Source of the DNA: Streptomyces sp. SID12488
GTDB lineage: Bacteria; Actinomycetota; Actinomycetes; Streptomycetales; Streptomycetaceae
Assembly (NCBI RefSeq): GCF_010548275.1
Contig: NZ_JAAGLT010000007.1
Coordinates: 1 to 64,000 of the forward strand
DNA: 64,000 nucleotides
Direction of reading: 5' to 3'
Part shown: piece by piece, positions 42,810-51,634 of the stretch
Position numbering within the stretch: the stretch's first letter is position 1
Layout of the letters: every line of letters begins with the position of its first letter
The notes under the pieces: generated by a model
Told to the model about the DNA's origin: nothing
Seen by the model: the letters and a program-made list of their open reading frames with translations, nothing else
Databases searched by the model: none
Program-made: the position numbers and the translations under genes

Positions 42810-44209
42810 TCGGAGTCGTCGTCCTTCTTCAGGTCCGGCTTCTCGGCGGAGCCGCCCGCCGCCTCGCCGAGCATCTTGTCCAGCTCGGAGAAGTCGAGCT
42901 GCTCGCGGTGCACGAAGCCGTCCGGGTCGTCCAGGTCGGAGGCCGTCGGCAGCATGTCCGGGTGGGCCCACAGGCCGTCCCGGCCGTCGACACCGCGGGC
43001 GTCCGTCAGCGACGCCCACAGGCGCGAGGCGTCGCGCAGACGGCGGGGGCGCAGCTCCAGGCCGATCAGGGTGGCGAACGTCTGCTCGGCCGGGCCGCCC
43101 GAGGCACGCCGGCGGCGCAGGGTCTCACGCAGCGCGTCCGCGGACGTCAGGCGGGGCTTCGCCGCAGCGTGCACCACCGCGTCCACCCAACCCTCCACGA
43201 GGGCCAGCGCCGTCTCCAGACGGGCCAGGGCGACCTTCTGCTCCGGGGTGTCCTCCGGCTGGAACATGCCCTGCTGAAGCGCGTCCTGCAGCTGCTCCGG
43301 GTTCTGCGGGTCGAACTGTCCGACCACGTCCTCCAGCTTGGCCGTGTCGACCTTGATCCCGCGCGCGTAGCCGTCGACCGCGCCGAACAGATGGGAACGC
43401 AGCCACGGCACATGGGCGAACAGGCGCTGGTGGGCGGCCTCGCGCAGGGCGAGATACAGCCGTACCTCCTCCTGCGGCACACCCAGGTCCTTGCCGAACG
43501 CCTCGATGTTCGCCGGCAGCAGCGCGGCCCGGCCGGTCGGGCCCAGCGGCAGACCGATGTCCGTCGAGCCGACGACCTCGCCCGCGAGCACCCCGACCGC
43601 CTGTCCGATCTGCGTGCCGAACATCGCGCCGCCCATGGAGCGCATCATGCCGATCAACGGGCCCGCCATGGCCTGCATCTCCTCGGGCAGGACATCGCCC
43701 ATGGCCGCGCCGACGCGCTCGGCGACCGGGTCGACCAGCTCCTTCCAGGCGGGCAGGGTGGCCTCGACCCACTCCGCGCGGCTCCACGCCACGGCGGAGC
43801 CCGCACCGGACGGCAGCGATGTCGCGTCGTCCAGCCACAGGTCCGCCAGTCGGACGGACTCCTCGACCGCGGTGCGCTCCGAGGGGCCGATGCTGGAGTC
43901 CTTGGTGCCGTCGGACGTCCCCTGCGAGACCGTCTGGCGGGCGATCTGCTTGGCCATGTCCCAGTTCACCGGACCGCCCTCGTACGAGAGCATCTGGCCC
44001 AGCTGCTGGAACGCGGCGCCCAGGTCGTTGGGGTTCATGGAACCGAACATGGCTGCGAGCGGATTGTCGCCTCCGGGACCACCGAAGCCGGGCAGTCCGA
44101 AACCGAACGGTCCCTGACCACCACCGCCCTGCTGGTCCTCCTGCTTGCCCTCGTCGCCGTTCTCCGGCTCCTCCGGCGGAAGGCCGAAACCGAATGGGGT
44201 GTCACTCAC
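42806..44209 (-). CDS. DUF2342 zinc-dependent metalloprotease-like protein
   Basis: A 467-residue protein. A Gly/Pro/Phe-rich N-terminus (TPFGFGLPPEEPEN and later GPFGFGLPGFGG) precedes a helical domain with PLIGMMRSMGGAMFGTQIGQ and LREAAHQRLFAHVPWLRSHL near residue 275. The latter is the conserved His segment of the DUF2342/zincin-like family, once tied to F420 biosynthesis by co-occurrence only. GTG 44209 follows CGAGGAATCCC. It is coupled to the Nudix gene downstream. Confidence 0.85.
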   Translation of the reverse strand: MSDTPFGFGLPPEEPENGDEGKQEDQQGGGGQGPFGFGLPGFGGPGGDNPLAAMFGSMNPNDLGAAFQQLGQMLSYEGGPVNWDMAKQIARQTVSQGTSDGTKDSSIGPSERTAVEESVRLADLWLDDATSLPSGAGSAVAWSRAEWVEATLPAWKELVDPVAERVGAAMGDVLPEEMQAMAGPLIGMMRSMGGAMFGTQIGQAVGVLAGEVVGSTDIGLPLGPTGRAALLPANIEAFGKDLGVPQEEVRLYLALREAAHQRLFAHVPWLRSHLFGAVDGYARGIKVDTAKLEDVVGQFDPQNPEQLQDALQQGMFQPEDTPEQKVALARLETALALVEGWVDAVVHAAAKPRLTSADALRETLRRRRASGGPAEQTFATLIGLELRPRRLRDASRLWASLTDARGVDGRDGLWAHPDMLPTASDLDDPDGFVHREQLDFSELDKMLGEAAGGSAEKPDLKKDDDSE

Positions 44210-44396
44210 GGGATTCCTCGGCTGGTAAGGCCGTCGGCTCTTCGACGGCGGCTGCCCGACAACACCACCCAGCCTAGACACCGTGGCCGGTTGGGGGCTC
44301 GGTGCTTCGCCGACTCCTGGCCTGCGGCAGGATGGATGTCACCTGGTACGTACGCGTCACGCGCGTCCTTACTGAAGACAACCGCTGGAGACGCCG

Positions 44397-45509
44397 GTGA
44401 GTTCCCCAGATCCGCAGGTTCGCGCAGCGCGAAACCACTCAACCAACCCGGCCCAACGCGGGCCGGTCGTCGCGGTCACCGGTGCCGCGGCAGGCATCGG
44501 AGCGCTGCTCACGGAGCGACTCGCCGCGTCCGAGGAGATCAAGCAGGTCGTCGCCATCGACGAGCGCCGCGGCGAGTGCGCGGCGGCGCAGTGGCACATC
44601 CTCGATGTACGGGATCCGGCCATCGCGGAGAAGCTGCGGGGCGCCGACGTCGTGGTCCATCTGGCCCTGGATCTGGACCTGGAGACGGACGGCGCGGCCC
44701 GTACGGCGTACAACGTGCGCGGGACGCAGACCGTGCTGACGGCTGCCGCCGCGGCCGGGGTGCACCGGGTCGTGCTGTGCACGTCCGCGATGGTCTACGG
44801 GGCGTTGCCGGACAACGAACTGCCGCTCGCGGAGGACGCCGAGCTGCGCGCGACTGCCGAGGCGACCGGGGTCGGCGACCTGCTGGAGATCGAGCGGCTC
44901 GCCCGGCGCGCACCGCGGGCGCATCCCGGGCTCAATGTGACGGTCGTGCGGCCCGCGGTGCTGATCGGCGGTACGGACACCGCTCTGACCAGGTATTTCG
45001 AGTCGCCTCGGCTGCTGGTCGTGGCCGGGTCGCGGCCCGCCTGGCAGTTCTGTCACGTCGAGGATCTGTGCAGCGCTCTGGAGTACGCGGTGCTGGAGAA
45101 GGTCGAGGGAGAGCTGGCCGTCGGGTGCGACGGGTGGCTGGAGCAGGAGCAGGTCGAGGAGATCAGCGGGATCCGGCGCATGGAGCTGCCGTCCGCTGTC
45201 GCTCTGGGCGCGGCAGCCCGGCTGCACAGGATCGGGCTCACGCCCTCACCGGCCGGGGATCTGGCGTACACGATGTATCCCTGGGTGGTGAGCGGGAGCA
45301 GGCTGCACGATGCCGGGTGGCGGCCTCAGTGGAGCAACGAGGAGGTGCTCGCGGAGCTGCTCGAGGAGGTTGCCGGGCGGCACACGCTGGCTGGGCGGCG
45401 GCTTGGGCGGAAGGACGCGACCGCGGCGGGGGCCGCGGGGGCGACGGTGGCTTTGTTGGGTACGGCCGCGTTGGTGCGGCGGGCTCGGAAGGCTCGGCGG
45501 CGGATCTGA
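44397..45509 (+). CDS. NAD-dependent sugar epimerase-like SDR with C-terminal membrane anchor
   Basis: A 370-residue extended SDR: VVAVTGAAAGIGALLTERL (Gly-rich loop near residue 26), DVRDPAIAEKLRGADVVVHLA, then VYGALPDNELPLAEDAEL, where the usual YxxxK site is not evident, and VVRPAVLIGG. The C-terminus ends with a hydrophobic stretch (AGATVALLGTAALV) flanked by Arg/Lys, suggesting a tail anchor. The missing catalytic Tyr/Lys pair may mean a binding or atypical role. It is divergent from DUF2342, 187 bases between starts. Confidence 0.8.
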   Translation: MSSPDPQVRAARNHSTNPAQRGPVVAVTGAAAGIGALLTERLAASEEIKQVVAIDERRGECAAAQWHILDVRDPAIAEKLRGADVVVHLALDLDLETDGAARTAYNVRGTQTVLTAAAAAGVHRVVLCTSAMVYGALPDNELPLAEDAELRATAEATGVGDLLEIERLARRAPRAHPGLNVTVVRPAVLIGGTDTALTRYFESPRLLVVAGSRPAWQFCHVEDLCSALEYAVLEKVEGELAVGCDGWLEQEQVEEISGIRRMELPSAVALGAAARLHRIGLTPSPAGDLAYTMYPWVVSGSRLHDAGWRPQWSNEEVLAELLEEVAGRHTLAGRRLGRKDATAAGAAGATVALLGTAALVRRARKARRRI

Positions 45510-45530
45510 GGGGTGGGGCGCGGGTGGAGT

Positions 45531-45639
45531 TTTCTCGCCCCCGCCGCCCTTACCCGTCCCATCCTGTTCCTGGGGGCTGCGCCCCCAGGCCCCCGCTTCG
45601 GCCCTGAAGGGGCCTCGTCCTCAAACGCCGGACGGGCTG
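45531..45639. repeat. Intergenic hairpin repeat, copy 1
   Basis: About 109 bases nearly identical to 53475-53581. It contains CTGGGGGCTGCGCCCCCAG, a GGCCCTGAAGGGGCC hairpin and CCTCAAACGCCGGACGGGCTG. It lies between the SDR and moaE genes. This family is dispersed in many Streptomyces genomes; no protein is encoded. Confidence 0.9.
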
Positions 45640-45667
45640 TATGTGCGGGCGTGGCACGATGAGGGGT

Positions 45668-46129
45668 ATGGCATCCCTCAGTGATCATCCCGGTGAGCAG
45701 GCCGCTCTGGAGCCCATCAAGCTCGTTGCCGTTCGGGAGGCGCCGCTCTCCCTGGATGAGGTTTTCCGGGCTGTGGGAGACGACTCCGCCGGGGGGACCG
45801 CCCTGTTCGTGGGGACCGTGCGGAATCACGATGGTGGTGCCGATGTCGAGGCGCTCGGCTATTCGTGTCACCCCAGCGCCGAGGCCGAGATGCGGCGTGT
45901 CGCCGAGAAGGTCGTCGCCGAGTTTCCGGTGCGTGCGCTCGCCGCTGTGCATCGGGTCGGGGACCTGGCCGTGGGGGACCTCGCTGTCGTGGTCGCCGTG
46001 TCCTGCCCGCACCGGGGGGAGGCCTTCGCGGCCTGCCGGAAGCTGATCGACGACCTCAAGCACGAGGTGCCCATCTGGAAGCACCAGACGTTCTCCGACG
46101 GGACCGAAGAATGGGTCGGCGTCTGCTGA
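45668..46129 (+). CDS. moaE: Molybdopterin synthase catalytic subunit MoaE
   Basis: A 153-residue MoaE that with MoaD converts cyclic pyranopterin monophosphate to molybdopterin. Visible family sites: FVGTVRNHDGGADVEALGYS, VAVSCPHRGEAFAACRKLID and the active-site Lys segment LKHEVPIWKHQTF. MoeZ, which charges MoaD-type proteins, is in the same window. ATG 45668 is chosen though GAGGGG abuts it; ATG 45659 is an alternative. The start lies only 28 bases past the intergenic repeat. Confidence 0.92.
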   Translation: MASLSDHPGEQAALEPIKLVAVREAPLSLDEVFRAVGDDSAGGTALFVGTVRNHDGGADVEALGYSCHPSAEAEMRRVAEKVVAEFPVRALAAVHRVGDLAVGDLAVVVAVSCPHRGEAFAACRKLIDDLKHEVPIWKHQTFSDGTEEWVGVC

Positions 46130-46260
46130 GCCGGGCGGGTGACCCTGTGCGTGAGGCGTCTCCGGTTGCGTAACCGCCCCCCGGGCGTGAGCGTTGACAC
46201 GGCGGAAGTTAATCTGCTGATCAGTCAGTTGCAGTCGCTCTTTGGGGTTGGGAGGTCGGC

Positions 46261-46419
46261 ATGGCGGCACTCGCCTGGTTGCTGATTCCGCTTGTGGCTG
46301 CGATCGGCGCCGGTCTGTGGGGCAGTTGGGCCAACCGGACGCGCAGGACGCGCGGTGACGGTCCCGAACTCGACGGTTACGAGCGGTTCCGCGAGGCCAT
46401 GGAGAAGTCCCGTACCTGA
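46261..46419 (+). CDS. Small single-span membrane protein
   Basis: A 52-residue protein beginning MAALAWLLIPLVAAIGAGLW, one transmembrane helix, then a basic RTRRTRGDG turn and DGYERFREAMEKSR. A GGGAGG ribosome site six bases before the ATG and a protein-like sequence support translation. Similar short proteins occur at this site in Streptomyces; function unknown. Confidence 0.7.
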   Translation: MAALAWLLIPLVAAIGAGLWGSWANRTRRTRGDGPELDGYERFREAMEKSRT

Positions 46420-46477
46420 GCCACCGGACGGGCGGCCCTGACGGTGCGCCGACAGGACCGTCCCGTACTGTCGTGCC

Positions 46478-47572
46478 ATGCCACGCCGCACCGCGACGCT
46501 GCTCGCCTCCACCCTGATGCTGATCGCGCTCCTGTGCGCCGGAGTGTTCATCAACGTGCCGTATTCGGAGCTGTCGCCGGGGCCGACCGTGAACACTCTC
46601 GGGGACCACGGCGGCGACCCGGTGCTGCAGATCTCCGGGCGCAAGACCTACGCGACCACCGGGCATCTGAACATGACCACCGTTCGGGTCACCAGCGCCG
46701 ACTACAAGATGAACCTCGTAGAGGCCGTGTTCGGGTGGCTCACGCACGACAGCAAGATCGTGCCGCACGACACGCTCTACCCGGACGGCAAGACCGAGGA
46801 GCAGTCGACCCAGGAGAACGCCGAGGAGTTCAGCCAGTCCCAGGAGAGCGCCAAGGTCGCGGCCCTGGAGCAGCTCGACGTCCCGGTGCAGTCCTGGGTG
46901 ATCGTCTCCACTGTCCTGAAGGGGTCCCCGGCCGAGGGCGCGCTGCACGCCGGTGATGTCATCAAGGCTGTCGACGGTACGACGGTCAAGGAGCCCGGCG
47001 ATGTCGCCAAGCTGGTGACCAAGCACAAGGCCGGCGAGAAGGTCGTCTTCACCATCGTGCCCGCCGCGGAGCAGGCAGCCGCCGAGAAGGCGAAGCGGGC
47101 GGCCACCAAGACACAGGACGTCACCATCACGACCACCAGGTCCGAGGACGACGACGCCGAGCGCGCCATCGTCGGGATCTCCGCCGGGACCGACCACACC
47201 TTCCCCTTCACCATCGACATCAAGCTCGCCGATGTCGGAGGGCCCAGCGCGGGTCTCATGTTCGCTCTCGGTATCTACGACAAGCTGACGCCCGGGAGCC
47301 TCACGGGCGGCAAGTTCGTGGCCGGCACCGGCACCATCGACGACGAGGGCAAGGTCGGCCCCATCGGGGGGATCGAGCTGAAGACCGTCGGCGCGCGGGA
47401 CAAGGGGGCCCAGTACTTCCTGACGCCGGCCGACAACTGTGAGGCCGCCGCCAAGGACACCCCCGACGGGCTCACGCTCGTCAAGGTGGGCACCATCGGT
47501 GAGGCGTTGAACGCTCTCAAGGACATCCGCTCCGGTGACACCGGTGAGCTGCCGAAGTGCGGCACCAAGTAG
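46478..47572 (+). CDS. YlbL-type membrane-anchored PDZ plus Lon-like S16 protease
   Basis: A 364-residue protein. An N-terminal helix (STLMLIALLCAGVFINVPY) anchors it outside the membrane. A PDZ domain covers about residues 140-215 (VIVSTVLKGSPAEG, AGDVIKAVDGTTV). The C-terminal S16 domain has the Ser of GGPSAGLMFALGIYD and the Lys of GGIELKTVGARDKGAQ, giving the Lon Ser-Lys dyad, without ATPase. The Bacillus homologue YlbL degrades a cell-division inhibitor after DNA damage; the target here is unknown. A strong terminator follows. Confidence 0.9.
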   Translation: MPRRTATLLASTLMLIALLCAGVFINVPYSELSPGPTVNTLGDHGGDPVLQISGRKTYATTGHLNMTTVRVTSADYKMNLVEAVFGWLTHDSKIVPHDTLYPDGKTEEQSTQENAEEFSQSQESAKVAALEQLDVPVQSWVIVSTVLKGSPAEGALHAGDVIKAVDGTTVKEPGDVAKLVTKHKAGEKVVFTIVPAAEQAAAEKAKRAATKTQDVTITTTRSEDDDAERAIVGISAGTDHTFPFTIDIKLADVGGPSAGLMFALGIYDKLTPGSLTGGKFVAGTGTIDDEGKVGPIGGIELKTVGARDKGAQYFLTPADNCEAAAKDTPDGLTLVKVGTIGEALNALKDIRSGDTGELPKCGTK

Positions 47573-47585
47573 TAGTCGGGCAGGA

Positions 47586-47622
47586 ATGTGGGTGAGCGGT
47601 CCGTAGGGCCGCTCACCCACAT
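47586..47622. terminator. Perfect 14-bp terminator between convergent genes
   Basis: Arms ATGTGGGTGAGCGG (47586-47599) and CCGCTCACCCACAT (47609-47622), followed by CTCGTTCCTC. Serves the PDZ-protease gene and the PPA1309 gene. Confidence 0.85.
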
Positions 47623-47634
47623 CTCGTTCCTCCG

Positions 47635-48177
47635 CTAGTCCGCGAACGTCGCCGACAGTGCCTCCGCCAGGCCCGGTACCAGGCCCGAGCCCGTCAGTAC
47701 CTCCGTCGCCGCGTCCTTCTCGCGCAGGCGTACCGCCGAGTCGCGCGTGCCGTCGCGCAGGACCGCGACCGTCATCCGGACCTCCTGACGGTCCGGGTGC
47801 GCGGCGACCCAGGCCGACAGCTTCTTCTCGCTCAGTCCCGCCGGAACCGACGCCTCCGCGGACGGCGGGAGCATCAGGCGCTCGACGGTGAGGGCGCAGC
47901 CGACCACGGAGTCGGGCCAGGCGATGGTGGCGAGGAACTCGTCCAGCGGTTTGCCCGCCGGAATCTCGTCCTGCTCGATCGGGGTGAGACCGGTGGTCGT
48001 CTGCTCGTCGGCCAGGCCGAGCTGGGCTGCGAGAGCCGGTTCCTGGACCCGCAGGCGGGCGGTGTCTACGAGGGCGAAGAGGCGGGCCGGCTGGTCCCAG
48101 CCGAGGCCGGAGACGTACTCGTCGATCTCGAGTACGGCCCGGGTGAGCGGGTTCGCCGCCATGGGAGTGTTGGACAT
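47635..48177 (-). CDS. PPA1309-family protein
   Basis: A 180-residue soluble protein: NPLTRAVLEIDEYVSGLGWDQPARLFALVDT at the N-terminus (read in two parts), then EFLATIAWPDSVVGCALTVERL and DGTRDSAVRLREKD. These match the actinobacterial PPA1309 family of unknown function. ATG 48177 (MSNTPMAAN) has AGGATTGTGACC before it. It is divergent from UPF0182. Confidence 0.82.
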   Translation of the reverse strand: MSNTPMAANPLTRAVLEIDEYVSGLGWDQPARLFALVDTARLRVQEPALAAQLGLADEQTTTGLTPIEQDEIPAGKPLDEFLATIAWPDSVVGCALTVERLMLPPSAEASVPAGLSEKKLSAWVAAHPDRQEVRMTVAVLRDGTRDSAVRLREKDAATEVLTGSGLVPGLAEALSATFAD

Positions 48178-48330
48178 GGTCACAATCCTGCCTCGTTCAT
48201 GGCCCGAAGCGGGAACCGAGTAAAGCGTGAGTAAGTTGCATAGGTGAGGCCTCTACGATCACGAGGCCTGACGGATGGTCCGCGAACACGGGGGCCTGAC
48301 GGACCGACAGCGACTTTTGAGGTGCCGACC

Positions 48331-51282
48331 TTGGCTTTCCAGATGCCGGACCGCGGCGGAGGCCCGCAGGGGCCACGGATCAGAGTGGGCCGCCCGTCCC
48401 GGCGCGTCCGGACCCTGCTCATGACGCTGGGCGTCCTTGCCGTACTCGGCATGGCGTTCATCATGTTCGCGGGCTTCTGGACGGACTGGCTCTGGTACCG
48501 CTCGGTCAACTACTCATCGGTCTTCACGACCACGCTGTGGACCAAGATCGGTCTTTTCTTCGTCTTCGGTCTGCTGATGGCGACTGCGGTAGGGGTGAAC
48601 ATCTGGCTGGCGCACCGGCTGCGCCCGCCGCTGAGCGCCATGTCGATGGAGCAGCAGAGCCTCGACCGGTACCGCATGGGCATCGCCCCGTACAAGAAGT
48701 GGCTGCTGCTCGGTATCACCGCCCTGGTCGGCCTCATCGCGGGCGCGTCGGCGTCCGGGCAGTGGCGGACCTGGCTGATGTGGGTCAACGGAGTGTCCTT
48801 CGGGCAGAAGGACCCCCAGTTCGGTCTGGACGTGTCGTTCTACGCCTTCGACCTGCCCTGGTACCGCTTCCTGATGGGCTTCGGCTTCGCAGCCGCGATC
48901 CTCTCCCTGATCGCCGCCGCCCTCACCCACTATCTGTACGGCGGGCTGCGCATCACCAGCCCGGGCGCTCGCGCCACGGCAGCGGCGACGGGCCATCTGT
49001 CCGTGCTGCTGGGTATCTTCGTCGCCCTCAAGGCGGTCGCGTACTGGCTCGACCGGTACGGCCTCGCGGTGAAGTCGAGTGACTTCAAGGCGACCGGCAA
49101 CTGGACGGGTCTGCGGTACGTCGACGCCAACGCCTACCTGCCGGCCAAGACGATCCTGTTCTGCATCGCCATCATCTGCTCGCTGCTGTTCTTCGCGACC
49201 CTGTGGCGGCGCACCTGGCAGCTGCCCGTCATCGGCTTCGGACTGATGGTCCTCTCGGCCATCCTCATCGGCGGGCTGTACCCGGCGATCGTGCAGAAGT
49301 TCCAGGTCCAGCCGAACGAGCAGGCGAAGGAAGCCCCGTACGTCGAGAAGAACCTGAAGGCGACGCGCGAGGCGTACGGCATCGACGGCGCCAAGGTCAG
49401 CGAGTACGCCGGCCGCAGTGACACCGAGGACAAGACCAAGCTGCGCGACGACGTCGACGCCACGGCGAGCATCCGCATCGTGGACCCGAACATCGTGTCG
49501 CCGACGTTCCAGCAGCTCCAGCAGATCAGGAACTACTACGCGTTCCCGACCAACCTGGACGTCGACCGGTACAGCAAGGACGGCAAGGACCAGGACACGG
49601 TCATCGGTCTGCGAGAGCTGAACCTCAACGGCATTCCGAAGAACAACTGGATCAACGACCACTTCCGCTACACGCACGGATTCGGCGTGGTCGCGGCCAA
49701 GGGCACCACGGGGGACGCCCAGGGCCGCCCGGTCTTCACCGAGTCCGACCTGCCGTCCACGGGTGACCTCGGGACGTACCAGCAGCGGATCTACTACGGC
49801 GAGAAGACCAGCCAGTACTCGATCGTCGGCGGTCCCCAGAAGGAGATCGACTACTCCGACGACACCGGTGAGAAGACCACCAGCTACCGGGGGAAGAGCG
49901 GAGTCAGCCTCTCCAACCCGATAAACCGTGCCGCGTACGCCGTCGCGTTCGGTGAGCCGCAGATCCTCTACTCCGGTGCCATCGGTGAGGGTTCGCGGGT
50001 TCTGTACAACCGCACGCCCAAGGAACGCGTCGAGGCGGTAGCGCCCTGGCTGACCATCGACGGTGACGCCTACCCGGCCGTCATCGACGGTGAGATCCAG
50101 TGGATCGTCGACGCCTACACGACGACGAACGGCTATCCGTACGCCTCTCGCACCACGCTGGGAGACACGACGGCCGACTCGCTCACCGCCGGCAACAACC
50201 AGCGCGCGGTGGTGGCCCAGCAGAACCAGGTCAACTACATCCGCAACTCGGTGAAGGCGACCGTCGACGCGTACACCGGCGAGGTCAAGCTCTACCAGTG
50301 GGACACCAAGGACCCGGTCCTGAAGACCTGGATGAAGGCCTTCCCGAACACGGTCGAGCCGAAGGGCGACATCTCGGCCGCGCTGATGGCCCATCTCCGG
50401 TACCCGCAGGACCTGTTCAAGGTCCAGCGCGAGCTGCTGACCCGCTACCACGTGGCGGACGCCGAGACGTTCCTCAGCGGTTCCGAGGTGTGGCAGGTGC
50501 CGGACGACCCGAGCAACAAGTCGGGCGACGCGGTGCCGCCGTACTACCTGAGCATGAAGATGCCCGACCAGCAGGCGCAGGTGTTCTCCCTGACGACGAC
50601 GTTCACGCCGAACGGCAGGGACAACCTGAGTGCCTTCATGTCTGTCAACGCCGAGGCGGGGACGAGTGATTACGGCAAGATCAGAATCCTGAAACTGCCG
50701 ACGAGCGGAACCGTCAGCGGACCCAAACAGGTCCAGAGCCAGTTCAACTCCGAACAGAACATCGCCGAGACCATCAGGCTGCTGAGAGGCGGGGACTCGG
50801 AGATCGAGTACGGCAACCTGCTGACGGTGCCGCTCGACGGCGGGCTGCTGTACGTGGAGCCCGTCTACGTACGAGGCAGCGGACTCAAGTACCCGCTGTT
50901 GCGCAAGGTGTTGGTGACCTACGACGGCCAGACCGCCTTCGAGGACACACTCGACGCCGCGCTCGACAAGGTCTTCGGGGCGGAGGGCACGACCACCGAG
51001 CCACCGGACGACGGCGGTGGCACGACGCCGCCACCGGCGTCCGGCAACCCGACGGTCCAAGAGGCCCTCAACGACGCCCAGAAGGCCTTCGACGACGGCC
51101 AGGCCGCCCTCAAGAAGGGCGACTGGGAGGCGTACGGCAAGGCGCAGACGGAACTCGAGGACGCGCTCAAGCGGGCTGAGGAGGCGCAGACCGCGGCCGA
51201 CAAGAAGACCGGCGCCGGGAGCGGCTCCTCCGGTACCGCGAGCCCCAGCCCCAGTCCCAGCAGTACTTCCACCAGTAGTTAG
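48331..51282 (+). CDS. UPF0182 family large membrane protein
   Basis: A 983-residue protein. Seven or so helices fill the first ~320 residues (for example [50 protein letters not shown]); [16 protein letters not shown] is characteristic. The large remainder is an extracytoplasmic domain with [19 protein letters not shown] and GVVAAKG, the UPF0182 signature region. The last ~80 residues are an Asp/Glu/Ala coiled-coil-like segment and a Ser/Pro tail. Function unknown. TTG 48331 has GAGGTGCCGACC upstream; ATG 48343 is the alternative. Confidence 0.9.
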   Translation: MAFQMPDRGGGPQGPRIRVGRPSRRVRTLLMTLGVLAVLGMAFIMFAGFWTDWLWYRSVNYSSVFTTTLWTKIGLFFVFGLLMATAVGVNIWLAHRLRPPLSAMSMEQQSLDRYRMGIAPYKKWLLLGITALVGLIAGASASGQWRTWLMWVNGVSFGQKDPQFGLDVSFYAFDLPWYRFLMGFGFAAAILSLIAAALTHYLYGGLRITSPGARATAAATGHLSVLLGIFVALKAVAYWLDRYGLAVKSSDFKATGNWTGLRYVDANAYLPAKTILFCIAIICSLLFFATLWRRTWQLPVIGFGLMVLSAILIGGLYPAIVQKFQVQPNEQAKEAPYVEKNLKATREAYGIDGAKVSEYAGRSDTEDKTKLRDDVDATASIRIVDPNIVSPTFQQLQQIRNYYAFPTNLDVDRYSKDGKDQDTVIGLRELNLNGIPKNNWINDHFRYTHGFGVVAAKGTTGDAQGRPVFTESDLPSTGDLGTYQQRIYYGEKTSQYSIVGGPQKEIDYSDDTGEKTTSYRGKSGVSLSNPINRAAYAVAFGEPQILYSGAIGEGSRVLYNRTPKERVEAVAPWLTIDGDAYPAVIDGEIQWIVDAYTTTNGYPYASRTTLGDTTADSLTAGNNQRAVVAQQNQVNYIRNSVKATVDAYTGEVKLYQWDTKDPVLKTWMKAFPNTVEPKGDISAALMAHLRYPQDLFKVQRELLTRYHVADAETFLSGSEVWQVPDDPSNKSGDAVPPYYLSMKMPDQQAQVFSLTTTFTPNGRDNLSAFMSVNAEAGTSDYGKIRILKLPTSGTVSGPKQVQSQFNSEQNIAETIRLLRGGDSEIEYGNLLTVPLDGGLLYVEPVYVRGSGLKYPLLRKVLVTYDGQTAFEDTLDAALDKVFGAEGTTTEPPDDGGGTTPPPASGNPTVQEALNDAQKAFDDGQAALKKGDWEAYGKAQTELEDALKRAEEAQTAADKKTGAGSGSSGTASPSPSPSSTSTSS

Positions 51283-51354
51283 TGCTGCTCGGAGGCCCTG
51301 CTGAGGCTGTGGCTCCCGCTCCTCCCGCGCCGTGGTACGGTTTAAACACAACGG

Positions 51355-51428
51355 CGCGGGGTGGAGCAGCTCGGTAGCTCGCTGGGCTCATAACCCAGAG
51401 GTCGCAGGTTCAAATCCTGTCCCCGCTA
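51355..51428 (+). tRNA. Initiator tRNA-fMet (CAT), copy 1
   Basis: A 74-base cloverleaf without encoded CCA. The anticodon loop is CTCATAA with anticodon CAT at 51389-51391. Initiator features are visible: an unpaired first acceptor position (C1 opposite T72), A11 in the D stem and three G-C pairs (GGG/CCC) closing the anticodon stem. The T arm contains GGTTCAAATCC. The sequence is identical to 53659-53732. A 17-bp hairpin terminator follows. Confidence 0.95.
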
Positions 51429-51433
51429 CTGAT

Positions 51434-51472
51434 CGCGAAGGCCCGGATCCTCCAAGGATCCGGGCCTTCGCG
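51434..51472. terminator. 17-bp perfect hairpin after tRNA-fMet copy 1
   Basis: Arms 51434-51450 (CGCGAAGGCCCGGATCC) and 51456-51472 pair exactly with a five-base loop. Confidence 0.88.
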
Positions 51473-51634
51473 CTGTGCGAACGCATGTGCCGACCTGGTG
51501 AAGGCCGCGCCTACCCGGGGCAGTTGAGGGTAATTGTGTTTCACTTGTCTCTCTGTGGGCATGTCGACAAAACGCTGTAGAGACCTCACTGGCTGCGGTA
51601 TACCAGGTGTACCCAGGTTGCAGGTGGTGCGACG

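Noticed and set aside
48514..51351. Minus-strand open frame of 945 codons
   Set aside because: Shadow of UPF0182 on the opposite strand; no recognisable protein features.
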